A DNA stretch of 38,496 nucleotides from contig JANMDR010000072.1 in the NCBI GenBank assembly GCA_031376425.1, forward strand, positions 1 through 38,496, given 5' to 3'. Shown piece by piece: positions 24,171-31,473 of this stretch (position 1 is the stretch's first letter; each line of letters opens with the position of its first letter). The DNA is from JANMDR01 sp031376425 (GTDB taxonomy: Bacteria > Pseudomonadota > Gammaproteobacteria > Burkholderiales > Usitatibacteraceae). The notes beneath the pieces are model-generated. The model made no database searches, was not told where the DNA came from, and saw only the letters and a program-made list of their open reading frames with translations. Made by a program: the position numbers and the translations under genes.

Positions 24171-25652
24171 ATGAGCACAAATTGGGAAATCGTCATCGGG
24201 CTAGAAACCCACGCGCAATTGGCTACAAAATCGAAAATATTTTCTGGCTCCAGCGTCTTGTTTGGTCAAGCGCCAAATACCCAAGCCAGCGCCATTGATC
24301 TAGCATTGCCTGGCACCTTGCCGGTGCTAAACGCCCAAGCGGTGCAGTTTGCCATTCAATTTGGCTTAGCCATTGGTGCAAAAATAAACCCACTTTCTAT
24401 TTTTGCCCGTAAGAATTATTTTTATCCTGATCTGCCAAAAGGCTATCAAATTAGCCAATTTGAAGACCCGATTGTCATCGGTGGTGCTATCGAGATTACC
24501 TACACCGAGGGCGGCAGTGAGCAGAAAAAAACCGTACAACTCACCCGCGCCCATTTGGAAGAAGATGCCGGCAAATCCCTGCACGAGGGCTTAGAAACCC
24601 AAGGCGTTTCTGGCATTGATTTAAACCGTGCTGGCACACCGTTATTAGAAATCGTCACCGAACCGGTAATGCGTTCTGCCACCGAAGCTGTAGCCTATGC
24701 AAAGGCGCTGCATCAACTGGTAATGTGGCTAGGTATTTGTGACGGCAATATGCAAGAAGGCTCATTCCGCTGCGATGCTAACGTGTCGGTGCGGCCTCGT
24801 GGGCAAGCTGAATTTGGTACACGTTGCGAAGTAAAAAACGTCAATTCATTCAAGTTTTTAGAGCGCGCTATTTTGTATGAAGTGCGCCGCCAAATCGAGC
24901 TAATTGAAGACGGCGGCAAAGTAGTGCAAGAAACGCGGCTCTACGATGCGGATAAAGACGAAACCCGCAGCATGCGCAGTAAAGAAGACGCGATGGACTA
25001 TCGCTACTTTCCTGACCCTGATCTCTTACCCGTTGCCATCAGTGCAGCGCAAATTGCCGCCGTGGCCGCCACCATGCCTGAACTACCTGCGGCGATGGCC
25101 GCACGTTTCCGTACATCCTACGCACTGCCTGAATACGATGCCGCACAGCTAGTTACCGATAAAGCCATGGCGCAGTATTTTGAAACAGTTGCCGCCAACA
25201 CCACCCATACCGCAAAGATTTGCGCCAACTGGGTGCTGGGCGATGTATCGGCGCTATTTAATGAGCGCGAAGCCACCTTTGCGCAGCCCTTAGTCACGCC
25301 CCAGCAATTGGGCCACCTACTCACCCGCATAGCCGATGGCACCATCTCCGGCAAAGCCGCTAAAGAAGTATTAGCAGCCATCGCTGAAAATAATGCACAA
25401 GGAGCCACTCGCCCAGTAGCGGCGGCGGATGCGATCATCGAAGCTAAAGGCTTAAAGCAAATGTCCGATAGCGGCGCACTAGAAACCATGATTGATACGG
25501 TAATGGCCGCTAATCAAAAATCAGTTGATGAATTTAGAGCGGGCAAAGAAAAGTCGTTTAACGCACTGGTCGGGCAAATTATGAAAGCCAGCCAAGGCCG
25601 CGCCAATCCGGAGCAGGTAAATACCTTGTTGCGGAAAAAGTTAAGCAGCTAA
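24171..25652 (+). CDS. gatB: Asp-tRNA(Asn)/Glu-tRNA(Gln) amidotransferase subunit B
   Basis: GatB phosphorylates the misacylated aminoacyl group and passes it ammonia from GatA. The 493-residue protein begins 'WEIVIGLETHAQLATKSKIFSG' and carries 'FARKNYFYPDLPKGYQISQF', 'LEEDAGKSLH', 'GTPLLEIVTEP' and 'GSFRCDANVSVRPRG'. The C-terminal YqeY-like helical tail (about 350-493) binds tRNA. The ATG immediately follows the gatA stop. Its stop codon overlaps the convergent NHL-repeat gene on the other strand by 4 bp. Confidence 0.97.
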   Translation: MSTNWEIVIGLETHAQLATKSKIFSGSSVLFGQAPNTQASAIDLALPGTLPVLNAQAVQFAIQFGLAIGAKINPLSIFARKNYFYPDLPKGYQISQFEDPIVIGGAIEITYTEGGSEQKKTVQLTRAHLEEDAGKSLHEGLETQGVSGIDLNRAGTPLLEIVTEPVMRSATEAVAYAKALHQLVMWLGICDGNMQEGSFRCDANVSVRPRGQAEFGTRCEVKNVNSFKFLERAILYEVRRQIELIEDGGKVVQETRLYDADKDETRSMRSKEDAMDYRYFPDPDLLPVAISAAQIAAVAATMPELPAAMAARFRTSYALPEYDAAQLVTDKAMAQYFETVAANTTHTAKICANWVLGDVSALFNEREATFAQPLVTPQQLGHLLTRIADGTISGKAAKEVLAAIAENNAQGATRPVAAADAIIEAKGLKQMSDSGALETMIDTVMAANQKSVDEFRAGKEKSFNALVGQIMKASQGRANPEQVNTLLRKKLSS

Positions 25653-26695
25653 GGCGTAGCGCTGACATGGTGCTGTAGCGCGTTACTCGTAGCGGGGAAA
25701 TTATAGGTATCACCAGCAAACTCGCTGGTGACGACTACATTTCCTAGCGCATTGAATGTAGGGGTACAAATTGCCTCGCGGATATGTACAACGCTACTTG
25801 CACGTAAGGTCAGCGGTACGTTATTGCAGCCCGCAATAGTTACGCCGTTGGCTTTGAACGTAATCACATTCGTTGCACTCGGGTAAGGCACGCCAGCAAT
25901 GTCGGTTACCCATGCTTTGAAAGTCACGGTTTGGCCTATAACACTGGTGCTTGGCGTGATGATAGGCGCAACATAAAGTTGGTCACGTTCAATCATTGAA
26001 AACAGCGCATTTGCAGCCGATTCAGTGGCGATATTTACTTTAGGCACTAAGGGTCTGAATGCCGCTTCCAATTGGCAGGGGCCGTTGACCGTAACGGCAA
26101 AGGTAGATACGCCGGTGTCTATTGGCACAAATGGCATGGGCTTATTTGTTTGCACATAATCGCAGTTGCTCCTTACCCGCAAAACATGGCGCGGATTTGC
26201 GGTAACAGTCACATTCAAGGTGCTGCCATAGGCTACATTTTGCGCACCGGCAGGGTTGATGCTACCTAGTGCAGTAGAGGTGCTGATATAGCTTATAAAA
26301 TTTGAAGACCCAAAGTCGGGTGCGGGAAGTGCAGCAATTTTGCGTAAAACGTGGCCGTTATAGCTGGCAATAATTAAATTACCAGCATTGTCCCGTGACA
26401 CGCTGCTGGGGCTATCGATAGAGGCATTAGTCGCCAATGCGCCGTCGCCGGTGTTTGCTGCGGCACCATTCCCGATAATAGTCGTGATAATGCCAGTTTG
26501 TGCGACTTTACGTACGCGGTTACCGTCAATATCGGCAATATAGAAACCGCCCGCACCATCCGTCTCTAAGCCAAACGGCGAACGCAATGTTGCCAAACGT
26601 GCCAATCCGAAATCGCCGCTGCTGGTATTGGGGCCGGTGCCTGCAATGGTATTTATTTTGCCATCAGGTTGTCCTGTCCACCGTGGACACGTCAT
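25649..26695 (-). pseudogene. NHL-repeat protein, 5'-truncated next to an IS
   Basis: The readable 348 residues start inside an NHL beta-propeller. Two repeat units are visible ('INTIAGTGPNTSSGDFGLARLATLRSPFGL...FYIADIDGNRVRKV' and 'ITTIIGNGAAANTGDGALATNASIDSPSSV' in outline). Bacterial-Ig-like beta domains follow, rich in Val/Thr with 'GSTLNVTVTANPRHVLRV' and 'GQTVTFKAWVTDIAGVPYPSATNVITFKANG'. Intact relatives are much longer secreted or surface proteins with more propeller blades and a signal peptide, both missing here. The apparent ATG at 26695 lies in the IS end, so the first codons are IS-derived. No N-terminal half is found on the far side of the IS. Confidence 0.75.
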
Positions 26696-26728
26696 AAAAC
26701 ACAGTCAGAATCACTGTTCTTTAAATTT

Positions 26729-26751
26729 TTGATTGCTAAATCTGCAATCAA
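26729..26751. repeat. Inverted repeat inside the IS left end
   Basis: TTGATTGC at 26729-26736 pairs with GCAATCAA at 26744-26751 around a 7-nt loop. The flanks are A/T runs, and T's follow on the plus strand. It lies downstream of the transposase stop and could be a bidirectional terminator or block read-through into the element. Confidence 0.45.
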
Positions 26752-26899
26752 TTTTTGAAGTACCGCTGTGTTTTACGCAATACCCGTTTTTTCATCACAC
26801 CATAAGCCAAATCACCTTAAATTTAGACGCACAAATGTATAGGTATTCCTCGCAATTGCTGTGCAAAACTGACATCATCAAAACTTGAAGACCGCATTT

Positions 26900-27886
26900 T
26901 TAAAGGCTTTTCCACCGTATTCGATACCCTGTAAGCAATCCATCCCAAGCCACAAACGGTGTGACGTTTTCGGTAAGCTGTTCTTCAAACTGTTCGGTTG
27001 AAACTTGCCCAGTCAACCAAGCCCGCACCGCCGCTGGTGTGCACCCATTTAAGTTTTGATGCGGTCGAATATCGTTGTACCAGCTCCTAAACTCACCTAA
27101 CGCAAAGTTCAGTTGCGCAAAGTCTTCAACGCAAACCTGATCTAGTTTTTGCTTCAATGAGCCAAATAGCCGCTCAATAAAGCCGTTCTGCCATGGACAG
27201 CCTACATTGCTGCGCTGATGGCGGATGTTTAGTAACCGTAAAAACAACCGAAACCGTTTCGACACCAAAATAGAAGCGTTGTCTGTTCGCAAAACCTGCG
27301 GTTTACCAAAGCGGTCAATTGCAATTAATAAATGCGCCGCCAAGGTATAAAAACTCATGTTGGCAATCGGATTCAACGTAATCGCCACACGGCTACCATG
27401 ATCCAGAATACCCAATATCGGATGCACAACACCCGCATCATCTTGTTTTCCACATAAATCCAAGCCCCACGTAGCATTAGCTGGAATCGCAGCAGGGCTA
27501 CGATTGCGCATATCGCGCCGCTGCACCTCAATGGCATACTGATTGTTACGCAGCACCTTCGCCACAAAGCTTTTGCTTACTGTGGCGCGGTTACTGTGCA
27601 TACGATTAAACGTATTTGCAATTGATCGCACCCCCGCATCAGGCATAAATACCTTCAAGTAAATAACAGCATCAATTACCCATTGTGGCTTTGCTTTGAA
27701 ACAATACTTATATTCCCGCCGTTCATTAAGGGGTTTGTGTTTTAAGCGGCGCGTAAATCTTTTGTTGAAACGCTGTTGGTACAGCAAAAGCAAGTAGGGC
27801 AGTGCTGATGCTAATGACACTGGCAGCATGAACGCGGACGCCAACAACCAAAATATTATTAACACCAAGGCAATTGAAATAAGCAC
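26900..27886 (-). CDS. IS transposase with integrase core (DD35E)
   Basis: The 328-residue protein has a retroviral-integrase-type catalytic core with Asp143 ('WGLDLCG'), Asp202 ('LRTDNAS') and Glu238 ('PWQNGFIERLFGSLK'), so 35 residues separate the last two, as in the IS3/IS481 group. Before the core there is an HTH-like helical segment ('KPQWVIDAVIYLKVFMPDAGVRSIANTFNR' in outline, about 66-95). The N-terminal ~38 residues are strongly hydrophobic and look like one or two membrane helices, which is unusual for a transposase. The start is GTG at 27886 with AAGGA about 10 bp upstream. The frame is intact, so the enzyme may be active. Confidence 0.88.
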   Translation of the reverse strand: MLISIALVLIIFWLLASAFMLPVSLASALPYLLLLYQQRFNKRFTRRLKHKPLNERREYKYCFKAKPQWVIDAVIYLKVFMPDAGVRSIANTFNRMHSNRATVSKSFVAKVLRNNQYAIEVQRRDMRNRSPAAIPANATWGLDLCGKQDDAGVVHPILGILDHGSRVAITLNPIANMSFYTLAAHLLIAIDRFGKPQVLRTDNASILVSKRFRLFLRLLNIRHQRSNVGCPWQNGFIERLFGSLKQKLDQVCVEDFAQLNFALGEFRSWYNDIRPHQNLNGCTPAAVRAWLTGQVSTEQFEEQLTENVTPFVAWDGLLTGYRIRWKSL

Positions 27887-28269
27887 AACAAAATCCTTGG
27901 ATGACGTTTAAAGTGGTTCATTATCACAAGCAGCGCCAACAGCAGCATAATTTCTGAACTAAAAAGGTTTAGAGAAGCATTTAAATTAAGCCTTTAAGCA
28001 TTAAAGTAAATCATCTGTAAGCGCTTTGCAACCGTTAATTTAATCCGTGTACCTGCTATTTTTATGAGCCACACTGCTATCGTAGCTTTAGCCAATTAGC
28101 CATCATAAGCAGATACGGCAACAGGTTGTAATAGCCTTTAAATAGGGCTTTTATACTGCTTTACGTTTGCATGCTTTGACTACACACATCGGCAAATTAG
28201 ATCATCAGAAATTTATTTTAATTTGGATAATTTAATTTTTTTTTGCACCGTCACTTCATGCCTTCACAC

Positions 28270-28366
28270 TGTTGCACGTGTTGCAGTTATTGCGCAACAC
28301 CCCTGCACGGTGCAACGCAGTTTGTTGCATGTTGCAGGTGCTAGGGGTTGCAACATGCAACAACGC
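28270..28366. repeat. GTTGCA/TGCAAC-dense block
   Basis: About eight copies of GTTGCA or its complement TGCAAC occur in under 100 bp, in both orientations, including TTGCACGTGTTGCAG near the left side and TTGCAACATGCAAC near the right. The density and mixed orientation resemble a binding array, such as replication iterons or a regulator landing pad. The rightmost part is hairpin-repeat copy 1. Confidence 0.6.
28322..28366. repeat. Hairpin repeat, copy 1
   Basis: The arms TTGTTGCATGT (28322-28332) and ACATGCAACAA (28353-28363) are perfect complements around a 20-nt loop. The 26-bp stretch from CTAGGGG at 28341 to CAACGC at 28366 is identical to 29244-29269, 903 bp away in the same orientation. 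Copy 1 has a 7-9 bp longer loop than copy 2. Confidence 0.85.
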
Positions 28367-28592
28367 GAATGCTTTTGGGGATAGGCAGGGATAGCAAGCC
28401 TGACTTTAAATTCTTAGCCTCCCTGATAGCGGCATACCCTTTTGTAGGTTTTGTCAGGTCGGGTTGGGGGGCATCCTGCAATATTTTTTATCGAAGCTGC
28501 TTACTTTGCATCAATGCATACCGGCTTCAGCCAGAACTGTGTACCGACTTTGCAAGAACACGCGAATAATTCTTGGTTATTAATTATTGGCG

Positions 28593-28697
28593 CACGCTTC
28601 GTGACGGTTCGTTAACGCTTCGTCACGCTTCGTTGACGGTTCGGCACGCTTCGTTCACGCTTCGTTCACGGTTCGTGGTTAATCGTTCACGGTTCGT
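28593..28697. repeat. 10-11 bp minisatellite (CACGCTTCGT-type)
   Basis: About ten tandem units of the form (T)NACGSTTCGT fill this stretch: exact CACGCTTCGT at 28593, 28624, 28645 and 28656; CACGGTTCGT at 28667 and 28688; and variants starting GACGG or AACGC. A diverged 11-bp unit lies at 28677-28687. Each unit is near-palindromic (CACG...CGTG when joined to its neighbour). The array is flanked on both sides by TTCTTGGTTATTA at 28570 and 28754. Confidence 0.85.
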
Positions 28698-28779
28698 GAT
28701 TATTGATTCGCTTGATTTGCGCTTCCTGATTCTTCATAGTTATTCGTTAATGGTTCTTGGTTATTAGTTATTAGTTGCC

Positions 28780-29133
28780 TTACCAGTCGGTAGCCACTGG
28801 GTTAGTTTGGGTTATTTGTTTTGATGATGGCCGCCCCCCGCGTTTGCCATTTGCTTGATTTCTTGCGCCTTGTTTTTTATACGCAGCTATATCAGCGTCA
28901 GCCCGTGCGTGATGCCAGCCGTCTTCTTGCAAGGTAAAGAAATCATTTAAAACTAAATCTAGCGCATCAACGGTGACGCGTAAGCGCCGCGCCAGAATGT
29001 TGACATCATCGGGTATAGGTAATTCAGTGCCATAAGTAAGATCAAGAAGACGCCGATACGCCGTATCTTCTTCGTTCGTTAAGTGGGCACTTTCGTAGCC
29101 GTGGCTAGTGATATTGTGACTGTAATAATGCAT
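28780..29133 (-). CDS. DUF1376 (YdaU-like) phage replication-type protein, short
   Basis: The 117-residue protein matches the N-terminal DUF1376 domain: 'YYSHNI..HGYESAHLTNEEDTAYRRLLDLTYGTELPIPDDVNILARRLRV', then 'FFTLQEDGWHHARADADIAAYKKQ' and a basic 'RNQANGKRGGRPSS'. Prophage members are usually found beside replication genes such as dnaC or helicase loaders and are often longer, so this copy may have lost its C-terminal part or be a minimal form. It starts at ATG 29133 with AAAGG upstream. No other phage gene is recognisable nearby, so this looks like a remnant or a tiny mobile unit. Confidence 0.8.
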   Translation of the reverse strand: MHYYSHNITSHGYESAHLTNEEDTAYRRLLDLTYGTELPIPDDVNILARRLRVTVDALDLVLNDFFTLQEDGWHHARADADIAAYKKQGARNQANGKRGGRPSSKQITQTNPVATDW

Positions 29134-29656
29134 TTGAACACCTTTGCTTGTAGCAACAAGTAAATATTAACCATTATCTTGTTATAAAGCAAGTAAATCT
29201 TGTTCTTTGTTCTTTGTTTTTTGTTTGTTGTTTGTTGCATGTACTAGGGGTTGCAACATGCAACAACGCATTTAGGCCGCTCATAACGTAAAGTTCCCCA
29301 GCCGCGCCGTCCGGCAATAGCATAAGCAACAGCACTAGAACAGCACCAAAAACGGGTGTAATCTTAACTGTACAAACAGTAAACCTAAAGCATTTAAAAT
29401 GAATACAGAAAAATTCTAGCTTGCAGGTAAAATAAATAATGGTTTATTAGCCCTAAACCGACTCTAAAAAACCTACAAAATCAGTAATGGCTCACAGGGT
29501 TTCTGCATCGCCTATGGAAGTTATATCGCATTCGTGCTTGGCTATTTACGCGTATTTGTAGGATGGCTAGTGCAATTTTTGACCACACGAAAAAAGCAGT
29601 AATCCGTTTTTGTACCACTAAGCAACTGCAAGATTTCTAAATTTCTGGAGCTACTG
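29134..29656. other. 520-bp noncoding stretch upstream of the DUF1376 gene
   Basis: The first 100 bp upstream of the DUF1376 start contain CTTGTTATAAAGCAAG, a CTTG/CAAG inverted repeat, and T/G-rich runs of TTGTTTG type. Hairpin-repeat copy 2 follows at 29232-29269. From 29280 to 29640 no gene, tRNA or strong repeat could be recognised. Confidence 0.5.
29232..29269. repeat. Hairpin repeat, copy 2
   Basis: The arms TTGTTGCATGT (29232-29242) and ACATGCAACAA (29256-29266) pair perfectly around a 13-nt loop containing CTAGGGG. It is the partner of copy 1 at 28322-28366 and lies upstream of the DUF1376 gene start, so the gene and the minisatellite are bracketed by the pair. Confidence 0.85.
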
Positions 29657-29968
29657 ATGCGATTGACGAATGTAGTTTGCTTTTTGTTTGGAGGAATATT
29701 AACTTACGTTGCTCTACTTTTTTGGTCCACTGCCTTGAAGTCGCAAATCACTGAAAATCATGAAGCGCTATTAGCGATCAGCCGTTCAATCAAATGTCCA
29801 GAAAAAGCACAAATCGAATATACAAGCTGGGGTTTGAATGGCGTCATGCTCAGTTGTAAAATTGCGCATGGGCCTGCCTTCATGGCTACTGGCGGAAAAA
29901 TAGTGCTTCGTAGTCGCTTTGAAATGGGGGTTAGCGTAGATGAATCTCAATTCAAAGCATCAAACTGA
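29657..29968 (+). CDS. Hypothetical small membrane-anchored protein
   Basis: The 103-residue protein has one N-terminal membrane helix (about 5-25, 'VVCFLFGGILTYVALLFW') and a small extracytoplasmic domain with two cysteines (in 'IKCPEK' and 'LSCKIA') that could form a disulfide. GGAG lies about 10 bp upstream of the ATG. No family was recognised. It is the first of four small plus-strand genes, all of unknown function. The 1-TM plus small two-Cys domain layout is shared with the fourth gene at 30944. Confidence 0.6.
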   Translation: MRLTNVVCFLFGGILTYVALLFWSTALKSQITENHEALLAISRSIKCPEKAQIEYTSWGLNGVMLSCKIAHGPAFMATGGKIVLRSRFEMGVSVDESQFKASN

Positions 29969-29985
29969 AGACTCGAAAGCCGCGC

Positions 29986-30402
29986 ATGGATGATTGGGAT
30001 GCGTTGATCGAATCAACAATTGATGCAATTTCCCTTGATGTGATAAAAAAAGCGATTGCTATTGAGCTGACGTGCGCTTGGGATGGCGCGGGGCGAAAGC
30101 GTATTATTGCAAGCGGTGTAGATGATTTTGTTGTAAACGAAATGCGGATATCCAATATAGTAGATCGAGTGAGCCGCTTTAGCTCAGTTGATTACGGCGA
30201 AAAAAGTGCAGAAATAGCGCGACGCTTATTTAAATTGATGCGCGGAAGAGAGCCAAGTCAGACGGACTTGGAGTGGCCTCCTTTAATGAATAAATTGGCT
30301 TGCATTCGTGATGGGTCGCTAAGCCTTTTGGAAATTGAGCCTGTCTATGGTGCGACAATATTGATTCTGGCGATTGATTTCCAACTAGTGCCAGTGAGAT
30401 GA
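29986..30402 (+). CDS. Hypothetical cytoplasmic protein, 138 residues
   Basis: A soluble, mainly helical acidic protein without signal or membrane segment, starting MDDWDALIESTIDAISLDVIKK. It has a 'EWPPLMNKLACIRDGSLSLLEIEPVYGATI' C-terminal part. It follows the previous small gene by 17 bp on the same strand. No known domain was recognised. Size, acidity and the neighbourhood would fit an immunity-type protein, but no partner toxin is visible, so this is only a guess. Confidence 0.55.
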   Translation: MDDWDALIESTIDAISLDVIKKAIAIELTCAWDGAGRKRIIASGVDDFVVNEMRISNIVDRVSRFSSVDYGEKSAEIARRLFKLMRGREPSQTDLEWPPLMNKLACIRDGSLSLLEIEPVYGATILILAIDFQLVPVR

Positions 30403-30459
30403 TACTGTCGGTTCCTCAATGCGCTTCCTATAACTCATTCCCATTTGTCATCGTACAAC

Positions 30460-30858
30460 ATGAAGAAAAATGATGTTCAAGTTGGCTTAATACTAAAGCA
30501 AGACTTTGGCGAAAATATTGTGCATTTTGCAGAACGTATGCCAGTGTGGGTTATCGAAAGCGAGCAAAATAATGTCGTGATAGATAGGCTGCGTAAAGCC
30601 AACATGGATGGTGCCGAGTTTTCAATTACGACTTTTCCGGCCCGAGAGCGCGAATCGAAAGAAAAGTGTTGTGAGAGAATTGTCGGTAGCCTAGACGATC
30701 ACCACAACGATTTTTCGCAAACGCCGGGATATACCGAGCTTGTAGTCATTGGCGTATTCATGAATGAAGTTTCGCAGCAACCTTTTTTGAGTCTTGGGTT
30801 CAATCGGTTTTTACCGACTGACGCTGGTTTTGTGGCGAAAAAGTTGCGGAGTGATTAG
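30460..30858 (+). CDS. Hypothetical protein, 132 residues
   Basis: The frame opens earlier with a TTG at 30445, but the ATG at 30460 is a better start. The product begins MKKNDVQVGLILKQDFGENIVHFAERMPVWV and looks like an alpha/beta soluble protein, with a Cys pair in 'KEKCCERIVG' and alternating strands later ('TELVVIGVFMN'). No family was recognised. It stands 57 bp after the previous gene on the same strand. Confidence 0.5.
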   Translation: MKKNDVQVGLILKQDFGENIVHFAERMPVWVIESEQNNVVIDRLRKANMDGAEFSITTFPARERESKEKCCERIVGSLDDHHNDFSQTPGYTELVVIGVFMNEVSQQPFLSLGFNRFLPTDAGFVAKKLRSD

Positions 30859-30943
30859 GTTTAAAAAGTGCTATCAATAAGCGGCTGTCAGCTAGGAGGT
30901 ATCGGTTTGGGATGTCGTTGCATACAAAAACAGGCTCTTGCAA

Positions 30944-31306
30944 ATGATCAAATATAAAGGCCGATTTCGCGAGCATGTGTTTATTTTCGCGTGCGCTATG
31001 ATCATGTGCTTGATTTTTATCCCGCTGTTTTATCATCATTATGGCGAAGGTGCGAATGCGCTGAGGGCAACGATTTTAGAGGACGTAAAAATACAAAAAC
31101 TATGCGCGTCACCTCGCTGGTTTTTTCTAATGCCACACGAAATCGAAATGGAAGATTCTGATCACGCGGGAGAATTGACGCTCACATATCATTTTCGCTG
31201 TGAATCAGGTTGGGCTAGTGCTCGCGGCCACTACACGCATAAAGGGGCAGGTTGGAATAGACAGTCACTACAATTAACCGTAGATGGAAAGCAATTTATG
31301 TTTTGA
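30944..31306 (+). CDS. Hypothetical small membrane-anchored protein
   Basis: The 120-residue product (ATG at 30944; a TTG at 30938 would add two residues) has one membrane helix (about 12-31, 'VFIFACAMIMCLIFIPLFY') and an extracytoplasmic domain with two Cys (in 'KLCASPRW' and 'FRCESGW'). The C-terminal 'ARGHYTHKGAGWNRQSLQLTVDG' resembles the end of Coa1-like small beta domains, but the similarity is too weak to name it. It closes the row of four small plus-strand genes. Confidence 0.55.
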   Translation: MIKYKGRFREHVFIFACAMIMCLIFIPLFYHHYGEGANALRATILEDVKIQKLCASPRWFFLMPHEIEMEDSDHAGELTLTYHFRCESGWASARGHYTHKGAGWNRQSLQLTVDGKQFMF

Positions 31307-31379
31307 GTTTTACGCCAATTCTTCATCGAGGATGTGCCAACTTTGAGCGACGCGTTTGTAATTACGTATGGCCTTATTC

Positions 31380-31432
31380 CATCACCGCAACCACCCCGTC
31401 CCTTCGGGACACCCTTCCACGGAGGGGAATTG
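31380..31432. repeat. REP-like hairpin element
   Basis: The segment reads CCACCCCGTCCCTTCGGGAC followed by ACCCTTCCACGGAGGGGAATT. GTCCC/GGGAC with a TTC loop and the CCCTTCC...GGAGGGG part form two adjacent hairpins. This composition, ending in GGGGAATT, is typical of dispersed REP-type intergenic repeats and also explains the spurious open frames here. It lies between the convergent small gene at 30944 and the DUF4124 gene. Confidence 0.6.
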
Positions 31433-31473
31433 AAGCGCGGATCATTTACCGCCTGCACTAGCCGTAACGTTTA

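Larger units (their letters stand above)
26675..27920 (-). mobile_element. Insertion sequence with DD35E transposase (~1.25 kb)
   Basis: The proposed ends are TGTCCACCGTGGACACGTCAT (top strand, from 26675, with an internal GTCCAC/GTGGAC palindrome) and, on the complement from 27920 inward, TGAACCACTTTAAACGTCAT. Both begin TG and share CCAC and ACGTCAT, an imperfect terminal inverted repeat that needs a 2-base gap to align. The element holds a single transposase gene. No target-site duplication was seen, which fits either a rearranged end or a misplaced boundary. Two hairpins (26701-26717 and 26729-26751) lie between the left end and the gene. Confidence 0.5.
27921..28780. other. 860-bp AT-rich noncoding segment
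   Basis: From 27921 to about 28260 the sequence is AT-rich with no credible frame and a 10-base T run near 28234-28243. From 28270 to 28366 GTTGCA/TGCAAC hexamers are dense. From 28370 to 28560 nothing recognisable is seen, although one plus-strand frame is open by chance. From 28593 to 28697 there is a minisatellite. The missing 5' half of the NHL gene is not here. Confidence 0.6.

Noticed and set aside
27960..28050. Possible tRNA or attachment site at the IS right flank
   Set aside because: No cloverleaf or T-loop sequence could be found on either strand.
28348..28569. 73-codon plus-strand frame starting in the hairpin repeat
   Set aside because: It starts with TTG inside a repeat, has no ribosome-binding site and no family resemblance.
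28593..28697. Possible CRISPR array
   Set aside because: The units are 10-11 bp, contiguous and without unique spacers, and no cas genes are near.
28573..28767. Plus-strand frame over the minisatellite (repeated HASLT/RHASF peptides)
   Set aside because: The peptide is only a translation of the 10-11 bp tandem repeat; the period is not a multiple of three and no start signal is present.
29280..29360. Minus-strand peptide with AGRRGWGTLRYERP
   Set aside because: It looks protein-like for a few codons, but the frame is closed by stops on both sides within about 40 codons and has no start; too little to call even a gene remnant.
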